Source: Chloroflexota bacterium
GTDB lineage: Bacteria > Chloroflexota > Anaerolineae > UBA4142
Length of the DNA: 64,000 bases
Assembly (NCBI GenBank): GCA_016215025.1
Contig: JACRMI010000144.1
Coordinates: forward strand, 1 to 64,000
Reading direction: 5' to 3'
Below the pieces are notes generated by a model, which was given only the letters and a program-made list of their open reading frames with translations, had not been told where the DNA came from and searched no databases. The position numbers were made by a program, and so were the translations under genes. This document shows, piece by piece, positions 8,932 to 17,904 of this stretch (its first letter is position 1; every line of letters starts with the position of its first letter).

Positions 8932-9132
8932 CTATTCCTCTTCGGTCCATCCAAGGCGCAGATTGATTCGCTTGGTGATTTGATCAACCACAGCTCCCAT
9001 AGCAATTCCGATGATGGCGCAAATCACCAAGCCCGCTATCTGGCCGCTCGATTGTAGGACGGCGATACCGCTCAAGATGCCCAAGTACAAACCTAGTTCC
9101 TTGCCGGTTAGCATTTCTCGAGATTGGTACAT
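8932..9132 (-). CDS. Small membrane protein (66 residues)
   Basis: Starts MYQSREMLTG after GAGGC and ends with a charged tail (GWTEEE). Two short Gly/Ala-rich hydrophobic segments, about residues 14-27 and 31-50, likely form a hairpin in the membrane. No known domain. It directly precedes the receiver-only regulator and probably shares its transcript, which starts after the terminator at 9216-9239. Confidence 0.5.
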   Translation of the reverse strand: MYQSREMLTGKELGLYLGILSGIAVLQSSGQIAGLVICAIIGIAMGAVVDQITKRINLRLGWTEEE

Positions 9133-9215
9133 TGTGCCTCCATTTCTTGACGATACGATAACATTGGACCCAGAAAAAAGCATCGCCAAAAAGAATGAAA
9201 GACGCATCAAACAAA

Positions 9216-9239
9216 ACGACCACCGCTGAGGGTGGTCGT
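9216..9239 (-). terminator. Rho-independent terminator of the CPBP gene 9270-10061
   Basis: A 9-bp perfect stem ACGACCACC/GGTGGTCGT with loop GCTGAG, followed on the minus strand by TTTTGTTT. Confidence 0.85.
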
Positions 9240-9257
9240 CTACCACAAATATCGTAG
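9240..9257. promoter_or_regulatory. CTAC-N10-GTAG element
   Basis: CTACCACAAATATCGTAG, between the stop codon of the CPBP gene and its terminator. Differs at two positions from the copy at 10193. Confidence 0.4.
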
Positions 9258-9269
9258 ATGGCTTCGATG

Positions 9270-10061
9270 CTATGATCCTAAAACCTGACCGAAGGTCAAC
9301 AGCGTGCCGATGATGTTTAACGCACAGTGGGTAATAATGCCTATTTTGATGTTTCGCTTCCACCACACAGCAATGGTGAGCGGCAGTACGCCGAAGAAGA
9401 TCGTCCCATAGGAATACGGCGTCCAAAAGTGGTAGATCGTGAACAGCAAGTGATTCAGCACAGGCGCTCCCCGTCCAAATCGGGAAAGGCGCGGCATCAG
9501 ATACCCGCGAAAGTAGAGTTCTTCAATGATTGGGAAGACGATGCCATTGAGTGTCAAATACACCCAGAAGGTTATCGTCAGTGCTGACTTGGAGTATTGC
9601 GCCAACTGGGATACATCGGTCAAGACAAACCACTTGGGCAACCACGACAATAACCCGATGAGAACCATATCCAGTGGAACTGTTAGAAAATAGACGATAT
9701 ACGCGGCAATCACAAACACGGGGATCCAGATAAGGTATTGACGGATCGGCATAGATTCCCGATTGAGCACAATTCCTTCCAGCGACCATTTGCCATTGCG
9801 TCGTTTGCCCTCCCAAAGCAAATGTCCCAACTCGAACGCAAGCAAAATGAGCAGAGTCCCCAACATCATGGCGAGCGTCGGCGGGAATCCCCATTGCATT
9901 GCGAGCGGTGCTGTTGCGACGTACAGTGAAACAACCAACACGCCAGGCAACAAATGCAAGACGAGCGATCTGGCAATCGAATACTGTTCGATGCCTGACG
10001 AATCTATCGTCGCATTGTCGTGACTCTGGCTACGATTAAATGTCGCGGATTGCATAGTCAT
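9270..10061 (-). CDS. CPBP-family intramembrane metalloprotease
   Basis: A 263-residue protein with about seven helices. Motif 1 is EELYFRG, motif 2 lies in LLFTIYHFW and motif 3 is HCALN near the C-terminus, so all active-site residues are present. An AAGGAGG 5 nt before the ATG at 10061 fixes the start; the first 25 residues are polar and cytoplasmic. It is closer to the classic Abi/CAAX group than the copy at 3898-4692. It lies between two terminators and is probably transcribed alone. Confidence 0.85.
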   Translation of the reverse strand: MTMQSATFNRSQSHDNATIDSSGIEQYSIARSLVLHLLPGVLVVSLYVATAPLAMQWGFPPTLAMMLGTLLILLAFELGHLLWEGKRRNGKWSLEGIVLNRESMPIRQYLIWIPVFVIAAYIVYFLTVPLDMVLIGLLSWLPKWFVLTDVSQLAQYSKSALTITFWVYLTLNGIVFPIIEELYFRGYLMPRLSRFGRGAPVLNHLLFTIYHFWTPYSYGTIFFGVLPLTIAVWWKRNIKIGIITHCALNIIGTLLTFGQVLGS

Positions 10062-10168
10062 GGTTTCCTCCTTTTCTTTTTGGTCTGCAGTTAATCAACT
10101 GCTCATAGCATACGCCTGTTCCATACGGCGGACATCGTCAGAATGAAGGAATTGCCAGTCAAACAAAA

Positions 10169-10191
10169 AGACCGCGTTTGTCGCGGTCTTA
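10169..10191 (-). terminator. Rho-independent terminator of the two-component operon
   Basis: Stem AAGACCGCG/CGCGGTCTT with a 5-nt loop, followed on the minus strand by TTTTTGTTTG. It ends the transcript of the kinase and the NarL-type regulator. Confidence 0.85.
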
Positions 10192-10192
10192 C

Positions 10193-10210
10193 TACCACAA
10201 ATGTTGTAGA
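10193..10210. promoter_or_regulatory. CTAC-N10-GTAG element
   Basis: CTACCACAAATGTTGTAG, 7 of 9 base pairs symmetric. It lies between the stop codon of the NarL-type gene and the terminator, 130 bp upstream of the CPBP gene. Confidence 0.4.
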
Positions 10211-10220
10211 GATAATTTCT

Positions 10221-10895
10221 CTATGTGCCTTCTGGACGTGGCACATCATCTATCGATGCTAGCCCTTCTTTCAGCGCGTAAAGCGCGGCTTGCGTACGGC
10301 TCGCCAGGTGCAATTTGCTCAAGATGTTGCTGACGTGCGTTCGCACCGTCATTTCGACAATCACCAATTGCTCGGCGATTTCTTTATTATTCCGTCCTTG
10401 GGCAATCAGTCGCAAGATTTCCATCTCGCGCTCGGTGAGGGGATCAATCGTTATGGGCTTTTTTGACGCGCCCGTCATCTCAGTTAGCACTTTGCGCGCA
10501 ATCGACGGTGCGAGCGATGGCTCGCCGCGATACACTTGATGAATCGCTTGCACCAATTCATCCGGTCCCGAATCTTTGAGTAAATAACCGAGCGCTCCAG
10601 CTTTAATCGCTGGAAACACTTTGTCGTCTGCGGCAAAACTGGTGAGCACAAGAATGCGCGTGCCTGGTTGATCGGTAGTGATTCGTCGTGTTGCTTCGAT
10701 GCCATCCATCTTGGGCATGACCAGATCCATCAGAATCACGTCGGGCTTTAGGGCTAGGGTTTGCGCGACGGCTTCCACACCATCGCCCACTTCGCCGACG
10801 ACTTGGATGTCTTTCTCAGTCGCCAGCAAAGCCCGAATGCCTTTGCGAACAATTGCGTGATCGTCAACGATCAAAACACGAATCGGTGTAGTCAT
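10221..10895 (-). CDS. NarL/FixJ-family response regulator
   Basis: A 224-residue regulator: receiver domain (about 5-120) with VDDHAIVRKG, phospho-acceptor Asp in VILMDLVMPK, Thr in VLTSFA and Lys in YLLKDS, then a LuxR-type helix-turn-helix (about 150-210) with LTEREMEILRLIAQG and NKEIAEQL. Start MTTPIRVL has GGAGGAAC before it and overlaps the kinase stop as ATGA, so the two are translationally coupled. It is the DNA-binding partner of the sensor kinase and may act at the CTAC/GTAG elements nearby; that link is inference. Confidence 0.92.
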   Translation of the reverse strand: MTTPIRVLIVDDHAIVRKGIRALLATEKDIQVVGEVGDGVEAVAQTLALKPDVILMDLVMPKMDGIEATRRITTDQPGTRILVLTSFAADDKVFPAIKAGALGYLLKDSGPDELVQAIHQVYRGEPSLAPSIARKVLTEMTGASKKPITIDPLTEREMEILRLIAQGRNNKEIAEQLVIVEMTVRTHVSNILSKLHLASRTQAALYALKEGLASIDDVPRPEGT

Positions 10896-13800
10896 GGTGT
10901 TCCTCCATTTGGCTTGTTTTGTATTGGTGCGCACACGCGGACTCGCGTTCCTTTGCTGACGGCGCTATCGATTTCGAGAGTTGCTCTAATTCTCTCCGCG
11001 CGTTCTTGCATTCCCGATAAACCAAAGCCGCCGAGCTGCGCAATGGTTGGCTCAAAGCCGACGCCATCGTCATTGATTTCCATGACAACTAGCGTTTCCG
11101 CAAAACACAAATGCACCTGGACGTGATGTGCCTGCGCGTGCTTGAGCGTATTATTGAGCGCTTCGAGCGCGATGTTGTAGAGTTCCGTCTGCTGGACCAG
11201 CGATAAATGCTCTTCGCCATCTACATGCAGCTCGGCTTGGACGCCGCCGCGCAATTCGACGGAATCTAAACGAGTTTGCAATGCGTTTACCAGTCCATGC
11301 TCCAAAGCGGGCGGGCGCAATTCAAAGATGAGCAAGCGCATTTCGCGCAATGCTTCTTGCGCCGTGTCGCGTAAATCACGCAAGCGACCTGCCGCCGCTT
11401 CGGTCTGTCCCGCGGTGAGCAAACGCGCGGTTGCTTCGGCGTACAAGGTCATGCTGTAGAGTGACTGCGTGACCGAATCGTGCAGTTCGCGCGCGAGCCG
11501 ACTGCGTTCCGCCATCTGCGCCGATTGTTCGGCGCGTTCGTACAGACGTGCATTTTCCACCGCTACGCCGATTTGTTGTCCAATCGTTTTCAACAGGGCG
11601 ATTTGTTCCGGCGGATATGTGCGCAAGCGATTCGTGCTGAGATTGAGCGAGCCGACAAATCTACCTTTTGCCATCAATGGAATCGCAATGACTTGCTGAA
11701 CGCCCTGGCTTGCCAATCGGTGTTTGATTGCGCTCTGTGTAGGCAACTCGGCAAGCGACCAGATCTTTGGCTCGCTGTGACGACCTGCCACACCCGCCGC
11801 GCTTTCGCCCACAGGCACGCCATCGCCGAGGTTGGCATAGTCTGGTGGGAAACCGCGCAACGCCATCACGCGCAGATAGGCAGGTTCCCCATTCGCATTT
11901 TCATTTTGATCGCCACCCACGCAATAGGCGATGCCGTGTTCCATTCCCGTCAGTTCCATCAACCTTTGCAAAGCGTCTGCCATGATTTCTTTTAAATCAA
12001 GTGAGCGGCTCACACTGGCGGCAATGGCGTTGAGCGTTGCTAGTTCGTCCGTGCGTTCGGCGACGTGTTGTTCTAGCGTGCGGTATGCTTCTTCCAGTTT
12101 TTGCGCGGCAAGTTTTTGCTCGGTGATGTCTTCGACCATTCCTAGGCGATAAACCACTCGGCCTTGCTCGTCACGCACGACCGAGCGAATCATGCGTCCC
12201 CACACAAGTCCGCCATCTTTGCGGATATAACGTTTTTCAATCTGATACTGATCGCGTTGTCCACTGGCGATTTCATTCTCCAGAGCCAGTTGAATTGGAT
12301 AATCATCTGGATGTGTATAGTGAAGCGTGTGAAGGTGGCTCAATTCTTCCAGACTATATCCCAGGATTTTGCTGAGCGCAGGATTTGATTGAATCGCCAC
12401 ATCGCCCATATCGTCAATGGCTATCCCAATGCTAGCATTTTCAAACATGGTTCGGAACCGGGTTTCGCTCTTGCGCAATTCTTCTTCTGCCCGTTTGCGT
12501 TCTAATCCGCTCACAAAAATCTCGCCGACGATGCGGAGCAACGCAATTATTTCTTCACTCCAGGTCTTTTCCACGCGAACGGCGTCAAAGCCCAGGAGAC
12601 CAATCACTTGACCTTGATAAATCATCGGCACGTTGATGAACGAGAGGGGGGGATCCGTGTGGGACTGCATTCGTACGCGATCTGCTTGCGCGATCACCGG
12701 TAGATCGGCAAGGCGAGGCACATGCACGACCTGGCTTGCTTTGATCTGCGAGGTGGTCCACGGCAATAGACTCACCGATACGTCTTGATAGATTCCTTTG
12801 AGCGAGAGGATGCCTGCACGGCACCACTCGTGCAAATTCCTCATCTGGGTCCCATCACCGGAAAAACGAAAGACGTAACTGCGGTCACTCCCCGTAAAGC
12901 GTCCAATCGCCGCAAGTGATTGCTCAATTCCCGCGTCAATCTGGTCTGACTGAAGATTAATAAACTCCGTTGAAATATTAGTAATCAATCGCTCAAATGC
13001 CAGGCGATGTTGCAATGCTTCTTCGGCGTTTCGACGTTCATTCAATTCGGATTGCACAGCGGTGTGGAGAGAAGCGTTCTGCATGGCAATGTTGGCGAGA
13101 TTTGCAAATTGCGTTGCCAACGCTTGCTCTTGCTCATCAAAAGACGCGTCAGTGGCATTGCGCGTCAAGCCAATCACTCCAATCACTTGTCCCTTAGATT
13201 TGAGCGGCACGCCCATCGCAGGTCCGATGGCATCACCTTCAAAGGTGGAAGATCGTCCCGACCACGCCTGGTAATTTTCAATCACGAGCGGTTCGCCCAT
13301 CTCAAAAATTTTCCCCGACAGACCCTCGCCACGTTTTAAGCGCAAGCCCTGGTATCGACGGAACATGCCCGTCGCCATTTTAAGTTCTAGAGCATCCTGC
13401 GCAGGTGTCACAAGGTATACCCAGCCGTATGCTACGCCCACCAGTGGGACGACCCGCTCGAGCAACTTTTCCAATAACTCGTCGACATCCAACTCGCTCA
13501 TCACATCGAGTGTGGTCTCGTATAACGCGCGAAGGTAGGCATTCTGTCGCTGCATTTCCTCTTCGGCGCGTTTGCGGTCGGTGATGTCCGTATGCGAACC
13601 CACCATGCGATATGTTTTGCCTTCGGCGTCGCGCAAAGCAATCCCACGTGACAAAATCCAGCGGTACGATCCATTCTTGTGCCGCAAACGATGCTCCAGG
13701 ACATACTCGGACTCCGTGCCTTTCACATCTGCTTTCGACCGTGCTACAGCTCGTTCATAGTCCTCGGGATGAACGAGAGCGAGCCATGCCTCATTCCGAT

Positions 13801-14308
13801 TTGCAATTTCGTCATCGACATAGCCCAACATGCTTTTCCAACGCGGTGAGTAATAGACTTCGCCCGTACGAGTATTCCAATCCCAGATTCCGTCGTTGGT
13901 GGCGCGCATGACGAGATTCAATCGTTCTTCACGCGCCTTGATTTCAGTAACATCATGAACGACTGAAAGATTGTAGCGTGTGCCGTTGAAATCGATCACT
14001 TTAGCCGATACCAACACTTGACGCAGATTGCCGTCCTTCGTTCGCGCTAGGTGTTCAAAATCGCGAATTGCGCCGGTCGCATTTAACTGTTGAGTAAGTT
14101 TCGCGCGCTCTTCCGGATGCACCCAGATGTTCAATCCGAGCGATGTATTGCCCATGACTTCTTGACAGGTATAGCCGAATAGACGCACCCAGGCATCGTT
14201 CACGCCCACATAACGCCCTTCGCCGAGTGTGGTAATGCTGGTGGGTAATGGATTAGCATGAAAGACCGGAGAAGAAGTCAGTTCGGATTCATCGTACCCT
14301 TCACGCAT
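10892..14308 (-). CDS. PAS/GAF sensor histidine kinase, NarX type
   Basis: An 1138-residue soluble kinase. Domains in order, approximate: PAS (17-120), PAS-PAC (130-250), GAF (270-425), GAF (445-605), PAS-PAC (615-735), short coiled coil, GAF (760-925), HisKA_3 with the phospho-acceptor His in RLARELHDSVTQ (about 940), and HATPase_c with NNTLKHAQ and DDGVGFEP. No membrane segment is seen, so it senses cytoplasmic signals; which GAF or PAS binds a cofactor cannot be told. It is co-transcribed with the regulator at 10221 (ATGA overlap). A TATAAT lies at 14378-14383 with no good -35, and a CTAC/GTAG palindrome is centred about 41 bp before the inferred start, which suits an activated promoter. 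Confidence 0.92.
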   Translation of the reverse strand: MREGYDESELTSSPVFHANPLPTSITTLGEGRYVGVNDAWVRLFGYTCQEVMGNTSLGLNIWVHPEERAKLTQQLNATGAIRDFEHLARTKDGNLRQVLVSAKVIDFNGTRYNLSVVHDVTEIKAREERLNLVMRATNDGIWDWNTRTGEVYYSPRWKSMLGYVDDEIANRNEAWLALVHPEDYERAVARSKADVKGTESEYVLEHRLRHKNGSYRWILSRGIALRDAEGKTYRMVGSHTDITDRKRAEEEMQRQNAYLRALYETTLDVMSELDVDELLEKLLERVVPLVGVAYGWVYLVTPAQDALELKMATGMFRRYQGLRLKRGEGLSGKIFEMGEPLVIENYQAWSGRSSTFEGDAIGPAMGVPLKSKGQVIGVIGLTRNATDASFDEQEQALATQFANLANIAMQNASLHTAVQSELNERRNAEEALQHRLAFERLITNISTEFINLQSDQIDAGIEQSLAAIGRFTGSDRSYVFRFSGDGTQMRNLHEWCRAGILSLKGIYQDVSVSLLPWTTSQIKASQVVHVPRLADLPVIAQADRVRMQSHTDPPLSFINVPMIYQGQVIGLLGFDAVRVEKTWSEEIIALLRIVGEIFVSGLERKRAEEELRKSETRFRTMFENASIGIAIDDMGDVAIQSNPALSKILGYSLEELSHLHTLHYTHPDDYPIQLALENEIASGQRDQYQIEKRYIRKDGGLVWGRMIRSVVRDEQGRVVYRLGMVEDITEQKLAAQKLEEAYRTLEQHVAERTDELATLNAIAASVSRSLDLKEIMADALQRLMELTGMEHGIAYCVGGDQNENANGEPAYLRVMALRGFPPDYANLGDGVPVGESAAGVAGRHSEPKIWSLAELPTQSAIKHRLASQGVQQVIAIPLMAKGRFVGSLNLSTNRLRTYPPEQIALLKTIGQQIGVAVENARLYERAEQSAQMAERSRLARELHDSVTQSLYSMTLYAEATARLLTAGQTEAAAGRLRDLRDTAQEALREMRLLIFELRPPALEHGLVNALQTRLDSVELRGGVQAELHVDGEEHLSLVQQTELYNIALEALNNTLKHAQAHHVQVHLCFAETLVVMEINDDGVGFEPTIAQLGGFGLSGMQERAERIRATLEIDSAVSKGTRVRVCAPIQNKPNGGTP

Positions 14309-14377
14309 AGCGTCTCCTGTTCTCGGTTCTGCCCCAGAGTTTTCCTCGGTGGTTTTCCGTCGATAAACCCTACACTA

Positions 14378-14421
14378 TTATAGCATGCTTTATCTGGCTG
14401 TTCCTACAACATTTATAGTAG
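14378..14421 (-). promoter_or_regulatory. Kinase promoter with palindrome at about -41
   Basis: Minus-strand -10 TATAAT at 14383-14378, start near 14371. The -35 region is poor, but the quasi-palindrome CTACTATAAATGTTGTAG (minus strand, 14421-14404) is centred near -41.5, a classic class II activator position. Confidence 0.5.
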
Positions 14422-14614
14422 ACATTAATTCAGAACAAGTGTTGTTGCAACTCGAGTGATGCTCGTGTGCAATTGACTCCATGCCATTGTTGAGCAAACG
14501 ACAAGTAGCTCGAATCGTTGCATTTGATGAAATTGTGGAAGTGAGAGTCATCGATTGTGGACCGGTCGAGTGGAATCAAGCGATGCCAAGAAATATAACG
14601 TTCATTTTCCGGTA

Positions 14615-14742
14615 GATTTTGCCGTGCAACCTGAGCGTGGTATACTGTCTCAAGAATTTCTCGAAAAGGTGATCTCGAACAAATGGGACGAAAAGCCACG
14701 TGTGTTGCATTTTCAAATATAGCTTTTATCAAGTGGACAATT
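14615..14742 (+). pseudogene. Decayed 5' end and promoter of a second mevalonate decarboxylase gene
   Basis: The frame at 14683 begins MGRKATCVAFSNIAFIKW and stops after 21 codons. The intact gene at 28651 begins MPQKATSISFSNIAFIKY. The promoters also match: TTGCCG (14619-14624), a 16-bp spacer ending GCGTGG, TATACT (14641-14646), against TTGTCA, a 16-bp spacer ending ACGTGG, TATACT at 28588-28615. The distance from -10 to ATG is 36 bp here and 35 bp there. Only the start of the gene survives. Confidence 0.65.
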
Positions 14743-14817
14743 AGTAAACACCCTGCCCATTACATTAACCGCGCGGCTGGTGATTGGAATGGAAAACCTA
14801 AAACCGCATCCCCAGTT

Positions 14818-14845
14818 TTGACATTGGCTCGGCTTGGGATACAAT
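14818..14845 (+). promoter_or_regulatory. Sigma-70 promoter of the LuxR gene
   Basis: TTGACA (14818-14823), 16-bp spacer, TACAAT (14840-14845), start near 14852. The ATG at 14870 follows a GGAGGGAGG sequence. Confidence 0.7.
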
Positions 14846-14869
14846 GGGAATGGAGGGAGGGAAGAAGCG

Positions 14870-17527
14870 ATGAGTGCTTCAGTGCTGATGACCAAGCTTC
14901 ATATCCCAGTCGTGTCTCGCAAGCTCGTGTCGCGCTCGCGCCTCCTCGCGCAACTTGCCGATGGATTGATTCGTCCGCTCACGCTCGTCTCCGCGCCTCC
15001 AGGATTCGGCAAGACAACCTTGCTGGCTGAATGGATTTCAGATTCTGCCACGAGCAATCTACAATTTTGTTGGCTTTCGCTCGATAACGACGATAACGAG
15101 CTCACCCGTTTTCTGACATACGTCATCGCCGCGCTGGCAACGCTCAAACACGGAATCGGCGATGCGGCGCTGATTCTCCTGCAAGCCCCGCAACCCCCGC
15201 CACTCAAAACCATCGTCACCGCTCTCATCAACGACCTGGAATCAATCCCCGTTCCATACACGCTCGTCCTCGATGATTATCACGTCATAACGACTCCGCC
15301 GATTCACGAAGCCATCAGTTATCTGCTCGATCATCTCCCGCCCCAAATGCACCTAGTCATCCTCACGCGCGCGGATCCACCTCTCCCACTCGCGCGATTG
15401 CGCGCCCGCAATCAATTGGTCGAACTGCGCGCGAGCGATCTGCGCTTTACCCAGGATGAAGCGTCCGATTTTTTACGCCAAGTGACGGGCTTGAATCTAT
15501 CGGCGGGAGAAATTGCGACGCTGGAAGCGCGCACCGAGGGTTGGATCGCAGGATTGCAGATCGCCGCGCTTTCGATGCGTAGCCAAAATGACGTGGCAGG
15601 TTTCATCAAAGCGTTCACGGGCAGCAATCGTTTCATTTTGGATTATTTGGCAGAAGAAGTTTTCCACCATCAGTCCCAAGCCATCCAAGATTTCTTGGTG
15701 CAAACGTCAATTCTCGACCGCTTCACAGGTCCGCTGTGCGATGCGATTACGGAACAAACCGATGGCGCGCAGACTTTGGAATCGCTCGAACGCATCAATC
15801 TCTTTATCGTCTCGCTCGACAATCAACGCTGCTGGTATCGTTATCATCACCTCTTTGCCGATCTCTTGCGCGCTCGTCTGCGACGTGACGCGCCTCAACG
15901 CGTGCCCGATTTGCATCGTCGCGCGGCGCGCTGGTTCGAAAGCCAGGATGATGTTTTTGAAGCGTTGAAACATTGGTTCGCCGCGCGCGATTTTGCGCAA
16001 GCGGTTCGCGTGCTCGAGACGATTGGACTGGGTATGTTGGAACGCGGCGTTGTTCCGCAACTGCTCGGATGGATCAAGCAAATCCCTGCTGAACATATCC
16101 ACGCCCATTCCTGGCTAAATATCTATCACTGCTGGGCAATGCTCCTGACGGGACAATTCGGTGGACTCGTGGAGCGACTAGCCGCCGCCGAACACGAATT
16201 GCCCGACCGCGATCCAGATCGTCAGAGCAAGCTGGGACACATCGCCACCATTCGCGCGTACGTTGCCTTGATGAGTGAGGACTTGCCGCGCACGTTTCAA
16301 CTTGCCCGCCAAGCGCGCGAACTATTGCCGCCCGACGAAAGATCTATTCGAAGCGTTGTCGCTTTCATCCTGGGTAGCGCGAACGTGCGCGCTGAAAACT
16401 TGACGGACGCGGAGATATGCTATGCCGATGCGGCACGGCTGGGTGAGCAAGGCGGAAATGTCCACATCGCGCTCCCAGCATTGTGCATTCTGGCTGACCT
16501 GCGGGCGACGCGCGGCGGACTCCATCAGGCACTCCAAGCTTTTCAAGATGCTCTGCGATTGGGTACGGCGGAAAGCGGACATCCACTTCCCATTGCCTCG
16601 CGCGCGTTCGTGGGTATCGGGAATTTGCATCTCGAATGGAATGACCTGGTCTCTGCCGAGCGACACCTGGAAAAGAGTGTCGAGTTGAGCGCGCTGTGGG
16701 GCAATGCCGACACGCAAATGTATTGCAATCTCGCTCTGGCACGCTTGCGGCAGTTGCAAGGTAACCAGAACGATTCTTTGAGACTCTTGGAGGAGGCAAG
16801 GCAGATCGCGCGCTTTTCGACCATGACCATTCCAGCGCAAGCGTTGCTGGCGGCGTTTCAAATGCGCGTCTCGTTAGCAAACGGCGATTGGAAATCCGCC
16901 GTGCAGGTGGCGGAGCAACGCGGTTTGCGCCACGACGGAGAGTTGGGCTATGTGACCGAGATCGAGTACACCGCCTATGCGCGCGTGCTAATCGCTCAGG
17001 GCGATGTCGCGGCGGCAGACGCATTGTTGGAGCGGCTCTACCAAAAAGCCGAGGCGGGCAATCGCCGAGAGCGAATGATCGAGATTCTGATTCTCCGCGC
17101 ATTGGTCTTCCAAGCGCAAGGGGATATGTCTCAGGCATTGACGACGTTGGGCAATGCGCTGACTCTCGCGGAACCCGAGGGCTATGTACGCGTGTTCATT
17201 GATGAAGGCGCGCCGATGATCGAGTTGTTGCGGCGCGCTGGCTCGCGGGGAATCACGCCCCGTTACGTAACCCAGCTTCTTTCTGCTGCTACTCCCAAAT
17301 CCGAGACCAAAGAGCGCGCGGCTCAACCGCTCATCGAACCGTTGAGCGAGCGCGAGATCGAAATACTGGGTTTCATCGCGGCAGGATTATCGAATCAAGC
17401 GATTGCAACGAAACTGGTCGTCGCCGTCGGAACCGTCAAAGCGCACACCGCCAGCATCTATCGCAAACTGGACGTAGCCAGTCGGACGCAAGCCGTTGCG
17501 CGCGCGCGGGATTTGAATTTGATCTAA
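14870..17527 (+). CDS. MalT-type LuxR-family transcriptional activator
   Basis: An 885-residue STAND ATPase regulator. It has an N-terminal P-loop (APPGFGKTT, residues 42-50) and a Walker B-like LVLDDYH near 135. A long helical/TPR-type region (about 370-800) follows, then a C-terminal LuxR helix-turn-helix (about 825-885; LSEREIEILGFIAAG and TVKAHTASIYRKL). Such proteins bind ATP and an inducer, oligomerise and activate transcription. Start MSASVLMT is chosen by GGAGGGAGGG; an in-frame ATG 12 codons earlier overlaps the promoter. The next three transcription units on this strand carry an identical-spacing promoter element, so this protein is a candidate activator for them. Confidence 0.9.
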   Translation: MSASVLMTKLHIPVVSRKLVSRSRLLAQLADGLIRPLTLVSAPPGFGKTTLLAEWISDSATSNLQFCWLSLDNDDNELTRFLTYVIAALATLKHGIGDAALILLQAPQPPPLKTIVTALINDLESIPVPYTLVLDDYHVITTPPIHEAISYLLDHLPPQMHLVILTRADPPLPLARLRARNQLVELRASDLRFTQDEASDFLRQVTGLNLSAGEIATLEARTEGWIAGLQIAALSMRSQNDVAGFIKAFTGSNRFILDYLAEEVFHHQSQAIQDFLVQTSILDRFTGPLCDAITEQTDGAQTLESLERINLFIVSLDNQRCWYRYHHLFADLLRARLRRDAPQRVPDLHRRAARWFESQDDVFEALKHWFAARDFAQAVRVLETIGLGMLERGVVPQLLGWIKQIPAEHIHAHSWLNIYHCWAMLLTGQFGGLVERLAAAEHELPDRDPDRQSKLGHIATIRAYVALMSEDLPRTFQLARQARELLPPDERSIRSVVAFILGSANVRAENLTDAEICYADAARLGEQGGNVHIALPALCILADLRATRGGLHQALQAFQDALRLGTAESGHPLPIASRAFVGIGNLHLEWNDLVSAERHLEKSVELSALWGNADTQMYCNLALARLRQLQGNQNDSLRLLEEARQIARFSTMTIPAQALLAAFQMRVSLANGDWKSAVQVAEQRGLRHDGELGYVTEIEYTAYARVLIAQGDVAAADALLERLYQKAEAGNRRERMIEILILRALVFQAQGDMSQALTTLGNALTLAEPEGYVRVFIDEGAPMIELLRRAGSRGITPRYVTQLLSAATPKSETKERAAQPLIEPLSEREIEILGFIAAGLSNQAIATKLVVAVGTVKAHTASIYRKLDVASRTQAVARARDLNLI

Positions 17528-17534
17528 CTCAGCC

Positions 17535-17760
17535 CCCGCGTCATTTCGAGTGGAACGAGAAATCTCTGTAGCGAAAACGAGATTTCGCGGCGCGAAAACC
17601 GCGCCTACCCAGAACATGTCATTTCGACGAGCGCAGTTTGCGACGAGAAATCTCGCCATGACTGGAGATTTCTCGTCGGCACACCCCGCCTCCTCGAAAT
17701 GACAGTTCTTGCCTGGCAATATATCGCCGCGCGGTATGTATTCTCGAAATGACAGAGTGA
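17535..17760. repeat. Palindromic repeats, GTCATTTCGA family
   Basis: Copies of a dispersed palindrome. One copy runs from 17618 to 17703, with arms GTCATTTCGACGAGCGCAGT / CTCCTCGAAATGACA and an inner inverted GAGAAATCTCG. Partial copies lie at 17540-17600 and 17735-17757. The same family is at 40941. The 306-bp gap 17528-17833 holds no gene. Confidence 0.75.
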
Positions 17761-17833
17761 GCAGTAACGAATATTCAAAAGGCATTCGCCATCGCGGATG
17801 CCTTTTTGAATTCTCTTCTCGGCTAAACCCACG

Positions 17834-17889
17834 ATAAACCCTCAACCTATCTTCTGGCAGATGTTTGCAACGCGAGTGCATTGTAGAAT
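17834..17889 (+). promoter_or_regulatory. Shared promoter element, copy 1 (amidohydrolase)
   Basis: ATAAACCCTC at 17834, GGCAGATGT at 17856, TGTAGAAT at 17882 (-10 TAGAAT at 17884). The same boxes at the same spacing (22 and 26 bp) occur at 19552 and 21455. No consensus -35 is present at the right place, which points to activator dependence. Confidence 0.6.
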
Positions 17890-17904
17890 GCGGGCAAATC
17901 TTGA

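Larger units (their letters stand above)
14309..14869. other. Intergenic region between divergent regulators
   Basis: 561 bp. It contains the kinase promoter (minus -10 at 14378), a CTAC/GTAG element (14404), a stretch 14425-14610 in which I see no credible gene on either strand, a decayed mvaD 5' end with promoter (14615-14742), and the promoter of the LuxR gene (14818-14845). Confidence 0.7.

Noticed and set aside
14430-14732. A 100-codon minus-strand ORF
   Set aside because: No ribosome site, no recognisable domain, and it runs across the mvaD remnant on the other strand.
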